A stretch of 64,000 bases of DNA. Origin: Streptomyces sp. NBC_00448. GTDB taxonomy: Bacteria > Actinomycetota > Actinomycetes > Streptomycetales > Streptomycetaceae. The DNA lies in NCBI RefSeq assembly GCF_036014115.1, contig NZ_CP107913.1, positions 4,573,001 to 4,637,000 on the forward strand. The letters run 5' to 3'. Made by a program: the position numbers and the translations under genes. The notes beneath the pieces were generated by a model, which had not been told where the DNA came from, did no database searches, and was given only the letters and a program-made list of their open reading frames with translations. Shown piece by piece: positions 29,964 to 38,145 of this stretch; the first letter of the stretch is position 1; every line of letters begins with the position of its first letter.

Positions 29964-30485
29964 TCAGCGGCCGGTGCCGCCGTAGACGACCGCCTCGTCG
30001 CTGTCGCTGTCCAGCCCGAACGCCGAGTGCACCGCCTGCACGGCCGGCTTCACATCGTCGATCCGGGTGACCACGGAGATCCGGATCTCCGAGGTCGAGA
30101 TCAGCTCGATGTTCACCCCTGCGTTGGACAGCGCCTCGAAGAAGGTCGCGGTCACCCCCGGGTTGGTCTTCATCCCGGCCCCGACCAGCGAGAGCTTGCC
30201 GATCTGGTCGTCGTAGCGCAGGGAGTCGAAGGCGATCACCGTCTGCGCCTTGGTGAGCGCCTCGATCGCCTTGTGCCCCTCGGCCTTCGGCAGGGTGAAG
30301 GAGATGTCGGTGAGCCCGGTGGCCGCGGCCGACACGTTCTGCACCACCATGTCGATGTTGATCTCGGCGTCCGCGATCGCCCGGAAGATCGTCGCGGCCT
30401 CGCCCGGCTTGTCCGGTACCCCGACCACGGTGATCTTCGCCTCGGTCGTGTCGTGCGAAACGCCGGAGATGATCGCCTGCTCCAT
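29964..30485 (-). CDS. Aspartate kinase beta subunit, in-frame internal start
   Basis: ATG 30485 (MEQAIISGVSHD) lies in the aspartokinase frame and is preceded by a strong ribosome site, AAGGAGACAGGCCG, with the ideal distance. The product would be 173 residues comprising both ACT domains. Overlapping alpha/beta aspartokinases of this design are established in Corynebacterium glutamicum and Bacillus subtilis, where the beta chain forms the regulatory part of an alpha2beta2 enzyme. The internal ribosome site is seen in the sequence; expression is inferred. Confidence 0.8.
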   Translation of the reverse strand: MEQAIISGVSHDTTEAKITVVGVPDKPGEAATIFRAIADAEINIDMVVQNVSAAATGLTDISFTLPKAEGHKAIEALTKAQTVIAFDSLRYDDQIGKLSLVGAGMKTNPGVTATFFEALSNAGVNIELISTSEIRISVVTRIDDVKPAVQAVHSAFGLDSDSDEAVVYGGTGR

Positions 30486-31238
30486 CGGCCTGTCTCCTTG
30501 GGGTGGTTCGTTGCTGACCCAGGTGCCCGGAAGCCCGGAGAACGAGGAACGGACGTGGATCGGGATGTTGTAGCGGCGGGCGTACTCCACGCAGCGGTGC
30601 AGCAGCACCTTCGAGCCGGAGCTGGCCAGCTCCAGCATGTCCTCGAAGGCGATCCAGTCCATCTTGCGGGCCGTCTTCACCACCCGCGGGTCGGCGGTGA
30701 ACACCCCGTCGACGTCCGTGTAGATCTCGCACACCTCGGCGTCCAGCGCGGCGGCCAGCGCCACCGCGGTGGTGTCCGAGCCGCCCCGCCCCAGCGTGGT
30801 GATGTCCTTCTTGTCCTGCGACACACCCTGGAACCCGGCCACGATCGCGATGTTGCCCTCGTCGAGCGCGGTCCGGATGCGGCCCGGCGTCACATCGATG
30901 ATCCGCGCCTTGTTGTGCACCGAGTCGGTGATCACGCCGGCCTGGCTGCCGGTGAAGGACTGCGCCTCATGGCCGAGGTTCTTGATCGCCATCGCCAGCA
31001 GCGCCATCGAGATGCGCTCACCGGCCGTCAGCAGCATGTCGAACTCGCGGCCGGACGGGATCGGTGAGATCTGCTCGGCGAGATCGATCAGTTCGTCGGT
31101 CGTGTCGCCCATCGCCGACACCACGACGACCACGCGGTGGCCGGCCTTCTTGGTGTCCACGATTCGGCGGGCGACCCGCTTGATGCCTTCGGCATCGGCG
31201 ACTGAGGAGCCGCCGTACTTCTGCACGACAAGGCCCAC
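29964..31238 (-). CDS. ask: Aspartate kinase (alpha subunit)
   Basis: A 424-residue enzyme catalysing ATP-dependent phosphorylation of L-aspartate, the first step to lysine, threonine, methionine and diaminopimelate. The kinase domain begins VGLVVQKYGGSSVADAEG, with the KYGGSS ATP/aspartate motif at about 6-11. Downstream are GFQG and GRGGSDTTAVALAAAL. Two ACT domains occupy about 265-410 (VVGVPDKPGEAATIF, LVGAGMKTNPGVTATFF) and should mediate feedback control by Lys/Thr. GTG 31238 follows AGGAG. The gene also contains an internal start for a beta subunit (30485), as in Corynebacterium and Bacillus. Confidence 0.96.
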   Translation of the reverse strand: MGLVVQKYGGSSVADAEGIKRVARRIVDTKKAGHRVVVVVSAMGDTTDELIDLAEQISPIPSGREFDMLLTAGERISMALLAMAIKNLGHEAQSFTGSQAGVITDSVHNKARIIDVTPGRIRTALDEGNIAIVAGFQGVSQDKKDITTLGRGGSDTTAVALAAALDAEVCEIYTDVDGVFTADPRVVKTARKMDWIAFEDMLELASSGSKVLLHRCVEYARRYNIPIHVRSSFSGLPGTWVSNEPPQGDRPMEQAIISGVSHDTTEAKITVVGVPDKPGEAATIFRAIADAEINIDMVVQNVSAAATGLTDISFTLPKAEGHKAIEALTKAQTVIAFDSLRYDDQIGKLSLVGAGMKTNPGVTATFFEALSNAGVNIELISTSEIRISVVTRIDDVKPAVQAVHSAFGLDSDSDEAVVYGGTGR

Positions 31239-31341
31239 GTGCGCTCCTCGCTCAGGGTGGATCAAGGGTGAATGCGGTCGGCCCAGTTTAACGAGCCGCC
31301 CGCGACCGCCCCGCCCTTATCACATGCTGAGACACGGGGTT

Positions 31342-31446
31342 CACCAGGTGATCACCGCCATTCGGAGGCGGGCGAGCACCGGGCGACACCGCGCGCGCCG
31401 ACACACCGGGTGATCACCGCGCGGCGGCGAGCACCAGGCGATCACC
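31342..31446. repeat. Three copies of CACC(A/G)GG(T/C)GATCACC upstream of aspartokinase
   Basis: Near-identical 15-mers occur at 31342-31356, 31404-31418 and 31432-31446. Two contain the perfect palindrome GGTGATCACC. They lie 104-208 bp upstream of the aspartokinase GTG, in the gap after the DUF5063 gene, so they may be operator sites for the aspartokinase promoter. Confidence 0.55.
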
Positions 31447-31452
31447 AGGTTT

Positions 31453-32289
31453 TCACTGCCGGCGGCGGCGCAACCCCATCGTGCCGAGCTCCGCCTCCAT
31501 CACCCGGCCCGCCTCGCGCGCCAGCTGTTCCTCGTCCTCGTCGCCGCCCGTGTCCAGGCCGTCCAGCTCGTCCAGCGGGCTGTCCTGCCGTACGTGCGCC
31601 ACCAGCGACTGGAGCGCGCGCAGCGACGCGCTGACCGTCAGCCCCCAGCTCGACAGGTACGAGAACTGCCACCACCACAACGCCTCAGACACCCGGCCTG
31701 CCTGGAAGTGGGTGAGGCCGTGGGCCAGGTTCGCCACCACGTCGGCCAGGTCGTCGGAGATCCGGCAGGCCACCGGCGTCGACCGCGGCACGTACGGGTC
31801 GAAGACCTCCGAGTACACGTCGATCGGCTCCAGCAGCGTGGCCAGCCGCTGCCGCAGGTCGTCCTCGTCCGGCTCAGGACCGGCGTCCGGTTCGTACCGC
31901 TCGTCCGGCACGATGTCCTCGTGCGCGCCGAGCCGCCCGCCGGCCAGCAGCAACTGGGAGACCTCCAGCAGCAGGTACGGCACCGCGCTGTCCGGGTCGT
32001 CGCCCTTGGCGACCTCGCGGACCGAGAGGATGAAGCTCTCGATCTGGTCGCTGATCTGGACGGCGAACTCGTCCGGTTCCTGCGGCTCCGGCATCGGCCC
32101 CGGGGCGTCCGGCCGGCCCGGCAGGGCGCTCCCGCCCGCGGCACCGCTCCTGCCGGCGGCTGGGCCGCCCGCGCCCGTACCGCCCTTGCCCGCGGCTGCT
32201 CCCGCCACGTCCTTGCCCGCCACGCTCACGTTCCTGCCGCTCCCGCTCTTCCTCGCCCGCGCGTCCTCGTCCACCACGGCGTCAGACAT
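31453..32289 (-). CDS. DUF5063 domain protein
   Basis: A 278-residue protein. Residues 1-75 are a disordered Gly/Ala/Pro linker. DUF5063 spans about 78-255, an all-alpha domain with DQIESFILSVREVA, YLLLEVSQLLLAGGRL, RISDDLADVVANLAHGLTHF and a WWWQFSYLSSWG segment. It has no known function, but its place next to recR is conserved in Streptomyces. ATG 32289 overlaps the recR stop (32282) by 8 bp, so both are in one operon. Confidence 0.85.
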   Translation of the reverse strand: MSDAVVDEDARARKSGSGRNVSVAGKDVAGAAAGKGGTGAGGPAAGRSGAAGGSALPGRPDAPGPMPEPQEPDEFAVQISDQIESFILSVREVAKGDDPDSAVPYLLLEVSQLLLAGGRLGAHEDIVPDERYEPDAGPEPDEDDLRQRLATLLEPIDVYSEVFDPYVPRSTPVACRISDDLADVVANLAHGLTHFQAGRVSEALWWWQFSYLSSWGLTVSASLRALQSLVAHVRQDSPLDELDGLDTGGDEDEEQLAREAGRVMEAELGTMGLRRRRQ

Positions 32290-32881
32290 CCAGCAACCGC
32301 CTCCCTTCGAAGGCCCGCCCCAGCGTGACCTCGTCCGCGTACTCCAAGTCGCCGCCCACCGGGAGTCCACTGGCCAGTCGCGTGACGCGCAAACCCATGG
32401 GCTTCACCATGCGGGCCAGATACGTGGCCGTCGCCTCGCCTTCGAGGTTCGGGTCCGTGGCCAGGATCAGTTCGGTGACGGTGCCGTCGGCGAGGCGGGC
32501 GAGCAGTTCCCGTATCCGCAGATCGTCGGGGCCGACACCCTCGATCGGGCTGATCGCGCCGCCCAGTACGTGGTACCGCCCGCGGAACTCCCGGGTGCGC
32601 TCGACCGCCACCACGTCCTTGGGCTCCTCGACCACGCAGATCACCGCGGGGTCGCGCCGCGGGTCGCTGCACACCCGGCAGCGCTCCTCCTGCGCGACGT
32701 TCCCGCACACCGCGCAGAACCGCACCTTCGCCTTGACCTCGGAGAGCGTGTGCGCCAGCCGGCGTACGTCGGCCGGGTCGGCCTGCAGGATGTGGAAGGC
32801 GATCCGCTGCGCGCTCTTGGGCCCCACGCCCGGCAGCCTGCCCAGCTCGTCGATCAGGTCCTGCACCACGCCTTCGTACAC
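32282..32881 (-). CDS. recR: Recombination mediator RecR
   Basis: A 199-residue protein loading RecA together with RecF and RecO at gapped DNA. The order is a helix-hairpin-helix (LPGVGPKSAQRIAFH, about 16-30), a zinc finger with Cys56, Cys59, Cys68 and Cys71 (CAVCG, CRVC), a Toprim domain (about 79-170; VVEEPKDVVAVE, ATDPNLEGEATA) and the C-terminal Walker-B-like tail. The length is typical. It lies between ybaB and DUF5063 as in other actinobacteria. Confidence 0.97.
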   Translation of the reverse strand: MYEGVVQDLIDELGRLPGVGPKSAQRIAFHILQADPADVRRLAHTLSEVKAKVRFCAVCGNVAQEERCRVCSDPRRDPAVICVVEEPKDVVAVERTREFRGRYHVLGGAISPIEGVGPDDLRIRELLARLADGTVTELILATDPNLEGEATATYLARMVKPMGLRVTRLASGLPVGGDLEYADEVTLGRAFEGRRLLDV

Positions 32882-33062
32882 GCCGTGCCTTCCTTCGGAT
32901 CTTCGGGGCCCACGGAGCTTCTGGCCTGGGGGTCGGGGGGGGTGAGGGTCGGGAGCTGGGGATCAGGGTCCGGGCGGGGAACCGCGGCCGGACCCTGAGC
33001 GCCGGACGGAGTCGAACGAGCCGAACCGGCAGAACGACGTCAGGCGGAGCGCCGGCTCAGGC

Positions 33063-33398
33063 TCAGAACGGCAGCCCGGGCATCCCGCCCAGCCCCTGGG
33101 CGAGCGGGCCGAGCTTGTCCTGCTGGAGCTTCTGCGCCGACTCGTTCGCGTGGTGCACCGCGGCGACCACCAGGTCGGCGAGGGTCTCGGTGTCGTCGGG
33201 GTCGACCGCCTTCGGGTCGATGACCAGCCCGCGCAGTTCGCCCGCACCCGTCACCGTCGCCCGCACCAGGCCGCCGCCCGCCGAGCCCTCCACCGTCGTC
33301 TCGGCCAGCTCCTGCTGGGCCGCCGCGAGATCCTGCTGCATCTTCTGCGCCTGCTGGAGCAGCGCCTGCATGTTCGGCTGACCACCACCGGGGATCAC
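33063..33398 (-). CDS. YbaB/EbfC nucleoid-associated protein
   Basis: A 111-residue DNA-binding protein of the YbaB/EbfC family: an N-terminal coiled helix (MQALLQQAQKMQQDLAAAQQELAE in part), a beta-sheet core with VRATVTGAGELRGLVIDP, and a C-terminal helix (LADLVVAAVHHANESAQKLQ). It acts as a dimer that binds DNA and organises the nucleoid. Linkage with dnaX and recR is the classic arrangement. Confidence 0.95.
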   Translation of the reverse strand: MIPGGGQPNMQALLQQAQKMQQDLAAAQQELAETTVEGSAGGGLVRATVTGAGELRGLVIDPKAVDPDDTETLADLVVAAVHHANESAQKLQQDKLGPLAQGLGGMPGLPF

Positions 33399-33687
33399 GG
33401 AATCGCTCCTGCCTGTGCCGTCTGTTGTCTACGGGCCCTGCGAGTACTGCGGCTCTACGGGTTTTACGGGATTGCCGCGTGTTTTACGTGACAGGGCGAG
33501 CCTACGTGCTCGTACGGCCCAGCGCCCTACGCCGTACGGAGGATCGGCGCGGCGCGCACCCCTCCCCTGGTCGCACGCACCGCCGTACCCACGTCGCACC
33601 CGTGCCCGTACGTGTACGCGGGCCGGTGCACGGGCTTCTGCGCGGGCCGGTGCGCGTACGCCCGCCGACGCCTGTGCGCACCCGCGC
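33399..33687. other. Intergenic region between ybaB and dnaX
   Basis: 289 bp rich in GTACG words, with two copies of GCGGGCCGGTGC (near 33618 and 33640). No gene or clear terminator is seen; it should hold the ybaB-recR promoter and the end of dnaX. Confidence 0.4.
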
Positions 33688-36183
33688 TCAGTCGTGGCTG
33701 ATCTCCTCGATGACCGTCGCGCCGAGCCCCTTGATGAACAGGTCGTGGCCGCTGAGAGCCGGTGCCGAATCCACCAGTTCCGGGTCGTCCTCCTCGGGGA
33801 TGTCGTCCTCGAGGGGCGGTGGCTCGGCGAAGGAGGAGCCGCCGGCGTACGGACGCGTGTCGCCCGCACCCGAACCCATGCCCGGGCCGGCGCCCTGGCC
33901 ACCGCCGGGGCCGGGCACGGCGGTGCCGCCCTGGCCCTCCCGGCGAGGGGCGGGCGGGGCGGCGGCGGGCGGGGCCGAGCCGTACGCGGAGGGCGCGCCG
34001 CCCTGGCCGTTCGGCTGCTGACCGGTGGGCGGTCGGCCGGGGCCTTGACCTGCCGGGCCCTGGCTCTGTCCTTGACCTTGACCTTGGCCTTGTGGCGGGC
34101 CGCCCGGGCCGCCGGGTGCCTGCGTGCGAGGGGGACCGCCGCGGCCTCCGCCACCCCCGGGGCCGCCTCGCCCACCGCCGTCGCTGCCGCCGCCGCCCGG
34201 GTCGACCAGGGTCTCGATCTTCCACCGCGCCCCGGTCACCGTGCCGATCGCCTGCTTCAGCACGTCCTCGCTGTCGCCGTTGGCGAAGCTGTTGCGCGCG
34301 CCGAGGTTGTCGAAGCCGAGTTGCAGCGTCTCGCCGTCGAAGCCGACCACCCGGGCGTTGTTGAGCAGCAGAATCCAGGTGAGCCGACGGTGCTTGACGG
34401 CCTCCAGGATCTGCGGCCACAGCTCGCGGACGCGGGAGGGGTCGCCGATGGGGCCGCTGGACACGGGGGTGGCCGCGGGGGCGGGCGGGGGCGCGGACGC
34501 TCCGGCCGGCGGGCCGGACGGGGGCTGATGCGCCTGCTGGTGTGTCTGCTGGTGCGGAGGGTTCGGCTGGGACGGGCCGGCCGTGGTCGGCCACGCGCCC
34601 GGGCGGGGGGCCGGCGCGGGGGAGGCGGCAGGCGCACCCGGCGCGGCGGAGGTCGGCCACGCACCCGGGCGCGGGGCGGAGGAAGGATCGGGGGCCGCGT
34701 CCCCGCTGTCCGGCACGGGCGGTGCCGGCGGTACGGGCGCGGGTGGCGGCGACGCGGGGGCCGCGGGCTGCTGCTGCGCCTCCGGCGCGGGGGCGGGAGC
34801 CGCGGGTGCGTACGCAGGTGCGGGTGCGGGTGCCGCCGGGCCCGTTGCCGTACGGCCCAGTGCGGCCCTCGCCGCCGCCGGACCGGACGGGCCCGCGGGG
34901 CCGCCGCCGTACGCCGGACCGCCACCCGGACCCGTGGCACCGCCGGCCTGGGCCGGGCCGCCGGGCGCGTCACCGTAGCCGGGCCCGCCGCCGGGGGCCG
35001 TCGCGGCGTTCGCCGGGCCGCCGAGGCTGACCCCGCGCTCCAGCCGCTCCAGCCGCGCCTGCAACGAGCGTTCGTCCTCGTACGCGGCCGGGAGCAGCAC
35101 CCGGGCGCAGATCAGCTCCAGTTGGAGCCGGGGCGAGGTCGCGCCGCGCATCTCCGTCAGTCCGGTGTTGACCAGGTCGGCCGCGCGGCTCAGCTCGGCG
35201 GCGCCGAAGACCGACGCCTGTGCCTGCATCCGCTCGACCACGTCCCGGGGCGCGTCGATCAGCCCCTTCTCCACCGCGTCCGGCACGGCCGCGATGATCA
35301 CCAGGTCGCGCAGCCGCTCCAGCAGGTCCGTGACGAACCGCCGCGGGTCGTGCCCGCCCTCGATCACCCGGTCCACGATCCCGTAGACCGCCGCGCCGTC
35401 GCCCGACGCGAACGCGTCCACCACCTCGTCGAGCAGCGCCGCGTCCGTGTAACCGAGCAGCGCCGTCGCCATCGCGTACGTCACACCGTCGGTGCTCGCG
35501 CCGGCCAGCAACTGGTCCATCACCGACATCGAGTCCCGCACCGAGCCGGCCCCGGCGCGCACCACCAGCGGATACACCCCGTCCTCGACCTGGATCGCCT
35601 CGTGCCCGCACACCTCGGCGAGGTAGTCCCGCAAGGTCCCCGGCGGCACCAGCCGGAACGGGTAGTGGTGCGTACGCGACCGGATCGTGCCGATGACCTT
35701 CTCCGGCTCGGTGGTCGCGAAGATGAACTTCAGGTGCTCCGGCGGCTCCTCGACCACCTTCAGCAGCGCGTTGAACCCCGCCGACGTGACCATGTGGGCC
35801 TCGTCGATGATGTAGATCTTGTACCGGCTGCCGGCCGGCCCGAAGAACGCCTTCTCGCGCAGATCGCGGGCGTCGTCCACACCGCCGTGCGACGCCGCGT
35901 CGATCTCGATCACGTCGATCGACCCCGGGCCGTTCCGCGCCAGGTCGCGGCACGACTGGCACTCCCCGCACGGTGTCGGCGTCGGTCCCTGCTCGCAGTT
36001 CAGGCAGCGCGCCAGAATCCGCGCGCTCGTCGTCTTCCCGCACCCCCGCGGGCCGCTGAACAGGTACGCGTGATTGACCCGGTTGTTGCGCAGCGCCTGC
36101 TGCAACGGGTCGGTGACGTGCTCCTGCCCGATGACCTCGGCGAAGGTCTCCGGACGGTAGCGGCGATACAGAGCGAGTGACAC
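33688..36183 (-). CDS. dnaX: DNA polymerase III subunit gamma/tau
   Basis: An 831-residue clamp-loader subunit. The AAA+ module begins VSLALYRRYRPETFAEVIGQ, with Walker A GPRGCGKTT (44-52), a zinc module with Cys63, Cys72, Cys75 and Cys78, Walker B IIDEAHMV, the SRC-equivalent TTEPEKVIGTIRSR and the DnaX clamp-loader lid (domain III) to about 370. A Pro/Gly/Ala-rich region fills about 380-560. The tau-like C-terminal domain follows near 570-640 (RVRELWPQILEAVKHRR), then another low-complexity stretch. No A-rich frameshift site like that of Escherichia coli is visible. GTG 36183 was chosen from the conserved N-terminus; its GGAGG lies unusually close. Confidence 0.95.
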   Translation of the reverse strand: MSLALYRRYRPETFAEVIGQEHVTDPLQQALRNNRVNHAYLFSGPRGCGKTTSARILARCLNCEQGPTPTPCGECQSCRDLARNGPGSIDVIEIDAASHGGVDDARDLREKAFFGPAGSRYKIYIIDEAHMVTSAGFNALLKVVEEPPEHLKFIFATTEPEKVIGTIRSRTHHYPFRLVPPGTLRDYLAEVCGHEAIQVEDGVYPLVVRAGAGSVRDSMSVMDQLLAGASTDGVTYAMATALLGYTDAALLDEVVDAFASGDGAAVYGIVDRVIEGGHDPRRFVTDLLERLRDLVIIAAVPDAVEKGLIDAPRDVVERMQAQASVFGAAELSRAADLVNTGLTEMRGATSPRLQLELICARVLLPAAYEDERSLQARLERLERGVSLGGPANAATAPGGGPGYGDAPGGPAQAGGATGPGGGPAYGGGPAGPSGPAAARAALGRTATGPAAPAPAPAYAPAAPAPAPEAQQQPAAPASPPPAPVPPAPPVPDSGDAAPDPSSAPRPGAWPTSAAPGAPAASPAPAPRPGAWPTTAGPSQPNPPHQQTHQQAHQPPSGPPAGASAPPPAPAATPVSSGPIGDPSRVRELWPQILEAVKHRRLTWILLLNNARVVGFDGETLQLGFDNLGARNSFANGDSEDVLKQAIGTVTGARWKIETLVDPGGGGSDGGGRGGPGGGGGRGGPPRTQAPGGPGGPPQGQGQGQGQSQGPAGQGPGRPPTGQQPNGQGGAPSAYGSAPPAAAPPAPRREGQGGTAVPGPGGGQGAGPGMGSGAGDTRPYAGGSSFAEPPPLEDDIPEEDDPELVDSAPALSGHDLFIKGLGATVIEEISHD

Positions 36184-36349
36184 GCCTCCGAGACTAGCCG
36201 GGCCCACCGACACCGCGCCCCACCCCGCGCCCCACCACGGGTCCACCTCGGGTCTCACCCGGGTCCGACTGCGGTCCTGCCGCGGTCCGGCCGAGGTCCC
36301 GCCGCCTCGACACCGCCCCACCGGACCCGAAAATCCCCCCGGGCATGCG

Positions 36350-36440
36350 AAGACCCCCCACGCACCCGCCAGAGCCCACTTACCCTTGCTGCCTTCCGGC
36401 CCTGGGGGAGTTCAGCGAGATAGCGCCACGTGAGGGGCTG
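36350..36440 (-). ncRNA. ffs: Signal recognition particle RNA (4.5S/SRP small RNA)
   Basis: On the minus strand the sequence contains the invariant SRP domain IV apex CAGGGCCGGAAGGCAGCAAG, with the GGAA tetraloop and the asymmetric AGCA loop that binds Ffh. CCCCUCACGU (complement of 36428-36437) and GCGUGGGGGG (complement of 36354-36363) form a 10-bp closing helix, giving a short hairpin RNA of about 90 nt. Ends are approximate. It lies between dnaX and tRNA-Ser, a common actinobacterial location. Confidence 0.88.
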
Positions 36441-36514
36441 CGCCCACCCTACCCCACCCCCCGCCCTCCGAACGAGTTCGCTCCCACCCCCCTCCACCCT
36501 GTAATGTCTCCCCC

Positions 36515-36602
36515 GGAGGATTCGCCTAGTGGCCTAGGGCGCACGCTTGGAAAGCGTGTTGGGGGCAACCCCTCACGAGTTCGAATCTCGTATCCTCCGC
36601 CA
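36515..36602 (+). tRNA. tRNA-Ser (anticodon GGA)
   Basis: 88 nt including encoded CCA. The acceptor stem GGAGGAT pairs with ATCCTCC. The anticodon stem is CACGC/GCGTG around loop TTGGAAA, giving anticodon GGA for UCC/UCU codons. The long variable arm (TTGGGGGCAACCCC) is typical of class II tRNA-Ser, and the T arm is CACGAGTTCGAATCTCGT. Its last 56 bases (36547-36602) are the attachment core repeated at 43586, 49155 and, decayed, at 60949. Confidence 0.97.
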
Positions 36603-36619
36603 GTGCCTCACCGGGCACG

Positions 36620-36661
36620 ACGTCGTTGGCCCCCGCTGCTCGCAGCGGGGGCCAACGACGT
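36620..36661 (+). terminator. Terminator hairpin of tRNA-Ser
   Basis: A perfect 19-bp stem, ACGTCGTTGGCCCCCGCTG (36620-36638) with its complement (36643-36661) and loop CTCG. The equivalent hairpins after the copies at 43586 and 49155 have a different stem sequence but the same geometry. Confidence 0.85.
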
Positions 36662-36662
36662 T

Positions 36663-36690
36663 GAGGGTTGCAGTTTGGGTTGCAGTTGCC
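36663..36690. repeat. Arm-like repeat GAGGGTTGCAGTTTGGGTTG...
   Basis: The 28-bp stretch here recurs at 43702-43729, is matched over 24 bp at 49271-49294, and appears with substitutions at 60831-60852. It contains two GGTTGCAGT half-sites 12 bp apart. An inverted related motif (GCAGTTGCAGTTCCAGTTGC) lies at about 43472-43491. Such direct repeats beside an att core resemble arm-type sites of tyrosine integrases. Confidence 0.6.
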
Positions 36691-36806
36691 GCGATCAGAC
36701 GGCGGGAGAGTCCTGGTCCGGGCGGGTTCAGGGCAGTCCGTTGATCTTGTCAGCGGTGTTCTTGAAGAGCAGGCGCGGTCGGCCAGCAGAGCCATATATT
36801 CGCTGA

Positions 36807-37556
36807 ATGCGAGTCGCCGACGTCACCATGCCCACCGGCATCACCAGCCGCCCGCGAGACGAACGCGGGTACCCCGTGCCGGCGATCACTCCCTGGGAGG
36901 ACGGAACCCCTCAGTTCGCTAGCACCAGCATGGGCCGGGTGTTTCTTTGCGTCGCCGAGCGTCGATGCACGGTCTGCGGCCGGGAGATGCAGCCTGGGCC
37001 GGTGTGGCGGGTCGTCGATGGGGACGAAGCGGAAATGATCGATGCCGTCCTCAGTCTCGGTAAGGAGTTCCTCAACAACGCCCCTACGGCTGAGGCTCCT
37101 GGCCACCGTACGTGCATGATCTACGCCACTATGGTGTGCCCTTTCCTGAGCAGCCCGGAAGGCCGCCGAGGCGAGGCTTCGAACATGTACGGAGCCGATC
37201 TCCCGAAGGGGGACGCCCGAGGTATCGGAGGCGCGGTCGTTGCCTACAACGACTACAAGTTCGAGCAGACCCCCGCCGGGCCTGGGGTCGTCTACGGTGC
37301 ACCGATCGAGATCATCAACTACGACCGTGCCGAAGACCTGCAGGACGAGCTTACGGCGGCCCTAACTAACGACGAGACAGGTGCGGGGCGGAGCCCAGCT
37401 TGGCTAGGGGAAGACGAACAGCTCCTGGAGTCCGCCCTCCGTAAAGCCATGCTCACCCCAGAAGAGAAGCAGGTTCTGGCTGCGCGGAGGCGGGCAGCAC
37501 AGACCAAGAAACGGCAGCAGAAGCAAGTGAAGGCATCCCGCAAGAAGAACCGGTAG
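36807..37556 (+). CDS. Conserved hypothetical protein with Cys motifs and a basic tail
   Basis: A 249-residue protein I cannot assign. It has CTVCGR near residue 54, then PGHRTCMIYATMVCP near 98-112, so four Cys with a His could bind zinc. The region GAPIEIINYDRAEDLQDELTAAL looks like a folded alpha/beta segment. The last 35 residues are strongly basic (RRRAAQTKKRQQKQVKASRKKNR written in part), suggesting nucleic-acid binding. ATG 36828 is an alternative start. It is the first gene after tRNA-Ser in island segment A, so probably cargo or an element-maintenance gene. Confidence 0.6.
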   Translation: MRVADVTMPTGITSRPRDERGYPVPAITPWEDGTPQFASTSMGRVFLCVAERRCTVCGREMQPGPVWRVVDGDEAEMIDAVLSLGKEFLNNAPTAEAPGHRTCMIYATMVCPFLSSPEGRRGEASNMYGADLPKGDARGIGGAVVAYNDYKFEQTPAGPGVVYGAPIEIINYDRAEDLQDELTAALTNDETGAGRSPAWLGEDEQLLESALRKAMLTPEEKQVLAARRRAAQTKKRQQKQVKASRKKNR

Positions 37557-37828
37557 CCGTCGCCGCTTACGCCAGCAGGCATCCTGCATCTCCGTCCTCA
37601 CCCGTGTACGCTAACGGCCCCCACCGACAGGGCCGGTGATCAGGCAAGCAGTCCGGAAACGTCGCCTCCGATGTCCCCCTCAGCCGCTGATCGTCAGCTC
37701 TCGTTGTCCAAGTGGACTTGGATAAGTCGGTACCGTCGGACGCACGGGTGCCAGACGCCGAACGGATGTCCGTCCGGTGATGGGCGCCGGCAGCACGTCG
37801 TGGAACGACCCGGGGAAGTGGTGGCGGA

Positions 37829-37983
37829 ATGCCGTCGTCGGAAGCCGCGCTCGGGCATGAGGGATTCACCTCGGCTCGGGCCCATCAGGTCATGGCGCGA
37901 GCATGCGCCGAGGCCGGCTTGGACCCGGACGGTGCCCGCCTGATCCGGCTCGGCGAGAACGCCCTGTTCCGCCTCGAACAGCA
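37829..37983 (+). pseudogene. Fragment of an aminoglycoside-phosphotransferase-family gene
   Basis: The translation contains MARACAEAGLDPDGARLIRLGEN followed by ALFRL, the N-terminal strand pattern of APH-family kinases (GARLIRLGENALFRL). The frame then loses similarity, and unrelated sequence follows. No catalytic loop remains, so this is a truncated remnant. Confidence 0.5.
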
Positions 37984-38145
37984 CCGGTCACCACGTCGTG
38001 GTTCGGCCGAGCCAGCGAGGCGTTCGCCAACGAGCACGGGCGGCTCGAACTCCTCGACGGAGCGAACCTCGTGCATCTGTTCAAGGAGCATATGAACCTC
38101 GCCGTGATCCCGTGGCCCGTGCCACCGAAGCGACGCCCGAAGTAG
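37984..38145 (+). pseudogene. C-terminal fragment of an Mrr-type restriction endonuclease
   Basis: The frame encodes TTSWFGRASEAFANEHGRLE then LLDGANLVHLFKEHMNL, which matches the end of Mrr_cat endonuclease domains (F...A..NG.IELIDG..L..L). The catalytic Asp/Glu-x-Lys part is missing because the sequence joins the phosphotransferase fragment upstream. It is debris of a restriction system in this hotspot. Confidence 0.5.

Noticed and set aside
33415..36180. 921-codon plus-strand frame opposite dnaX
   Set aside because: Antisense shadow of dnaX, whose motifs are complete; the frame has no domain features.
36526..36795. Small frames over the tRNA-Ser gene and its copies (MESVLGATPHEFESRIL-type peptides)
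   Set aside because: They read through tRNA-derived sequence and recur only because the att core is repeated.
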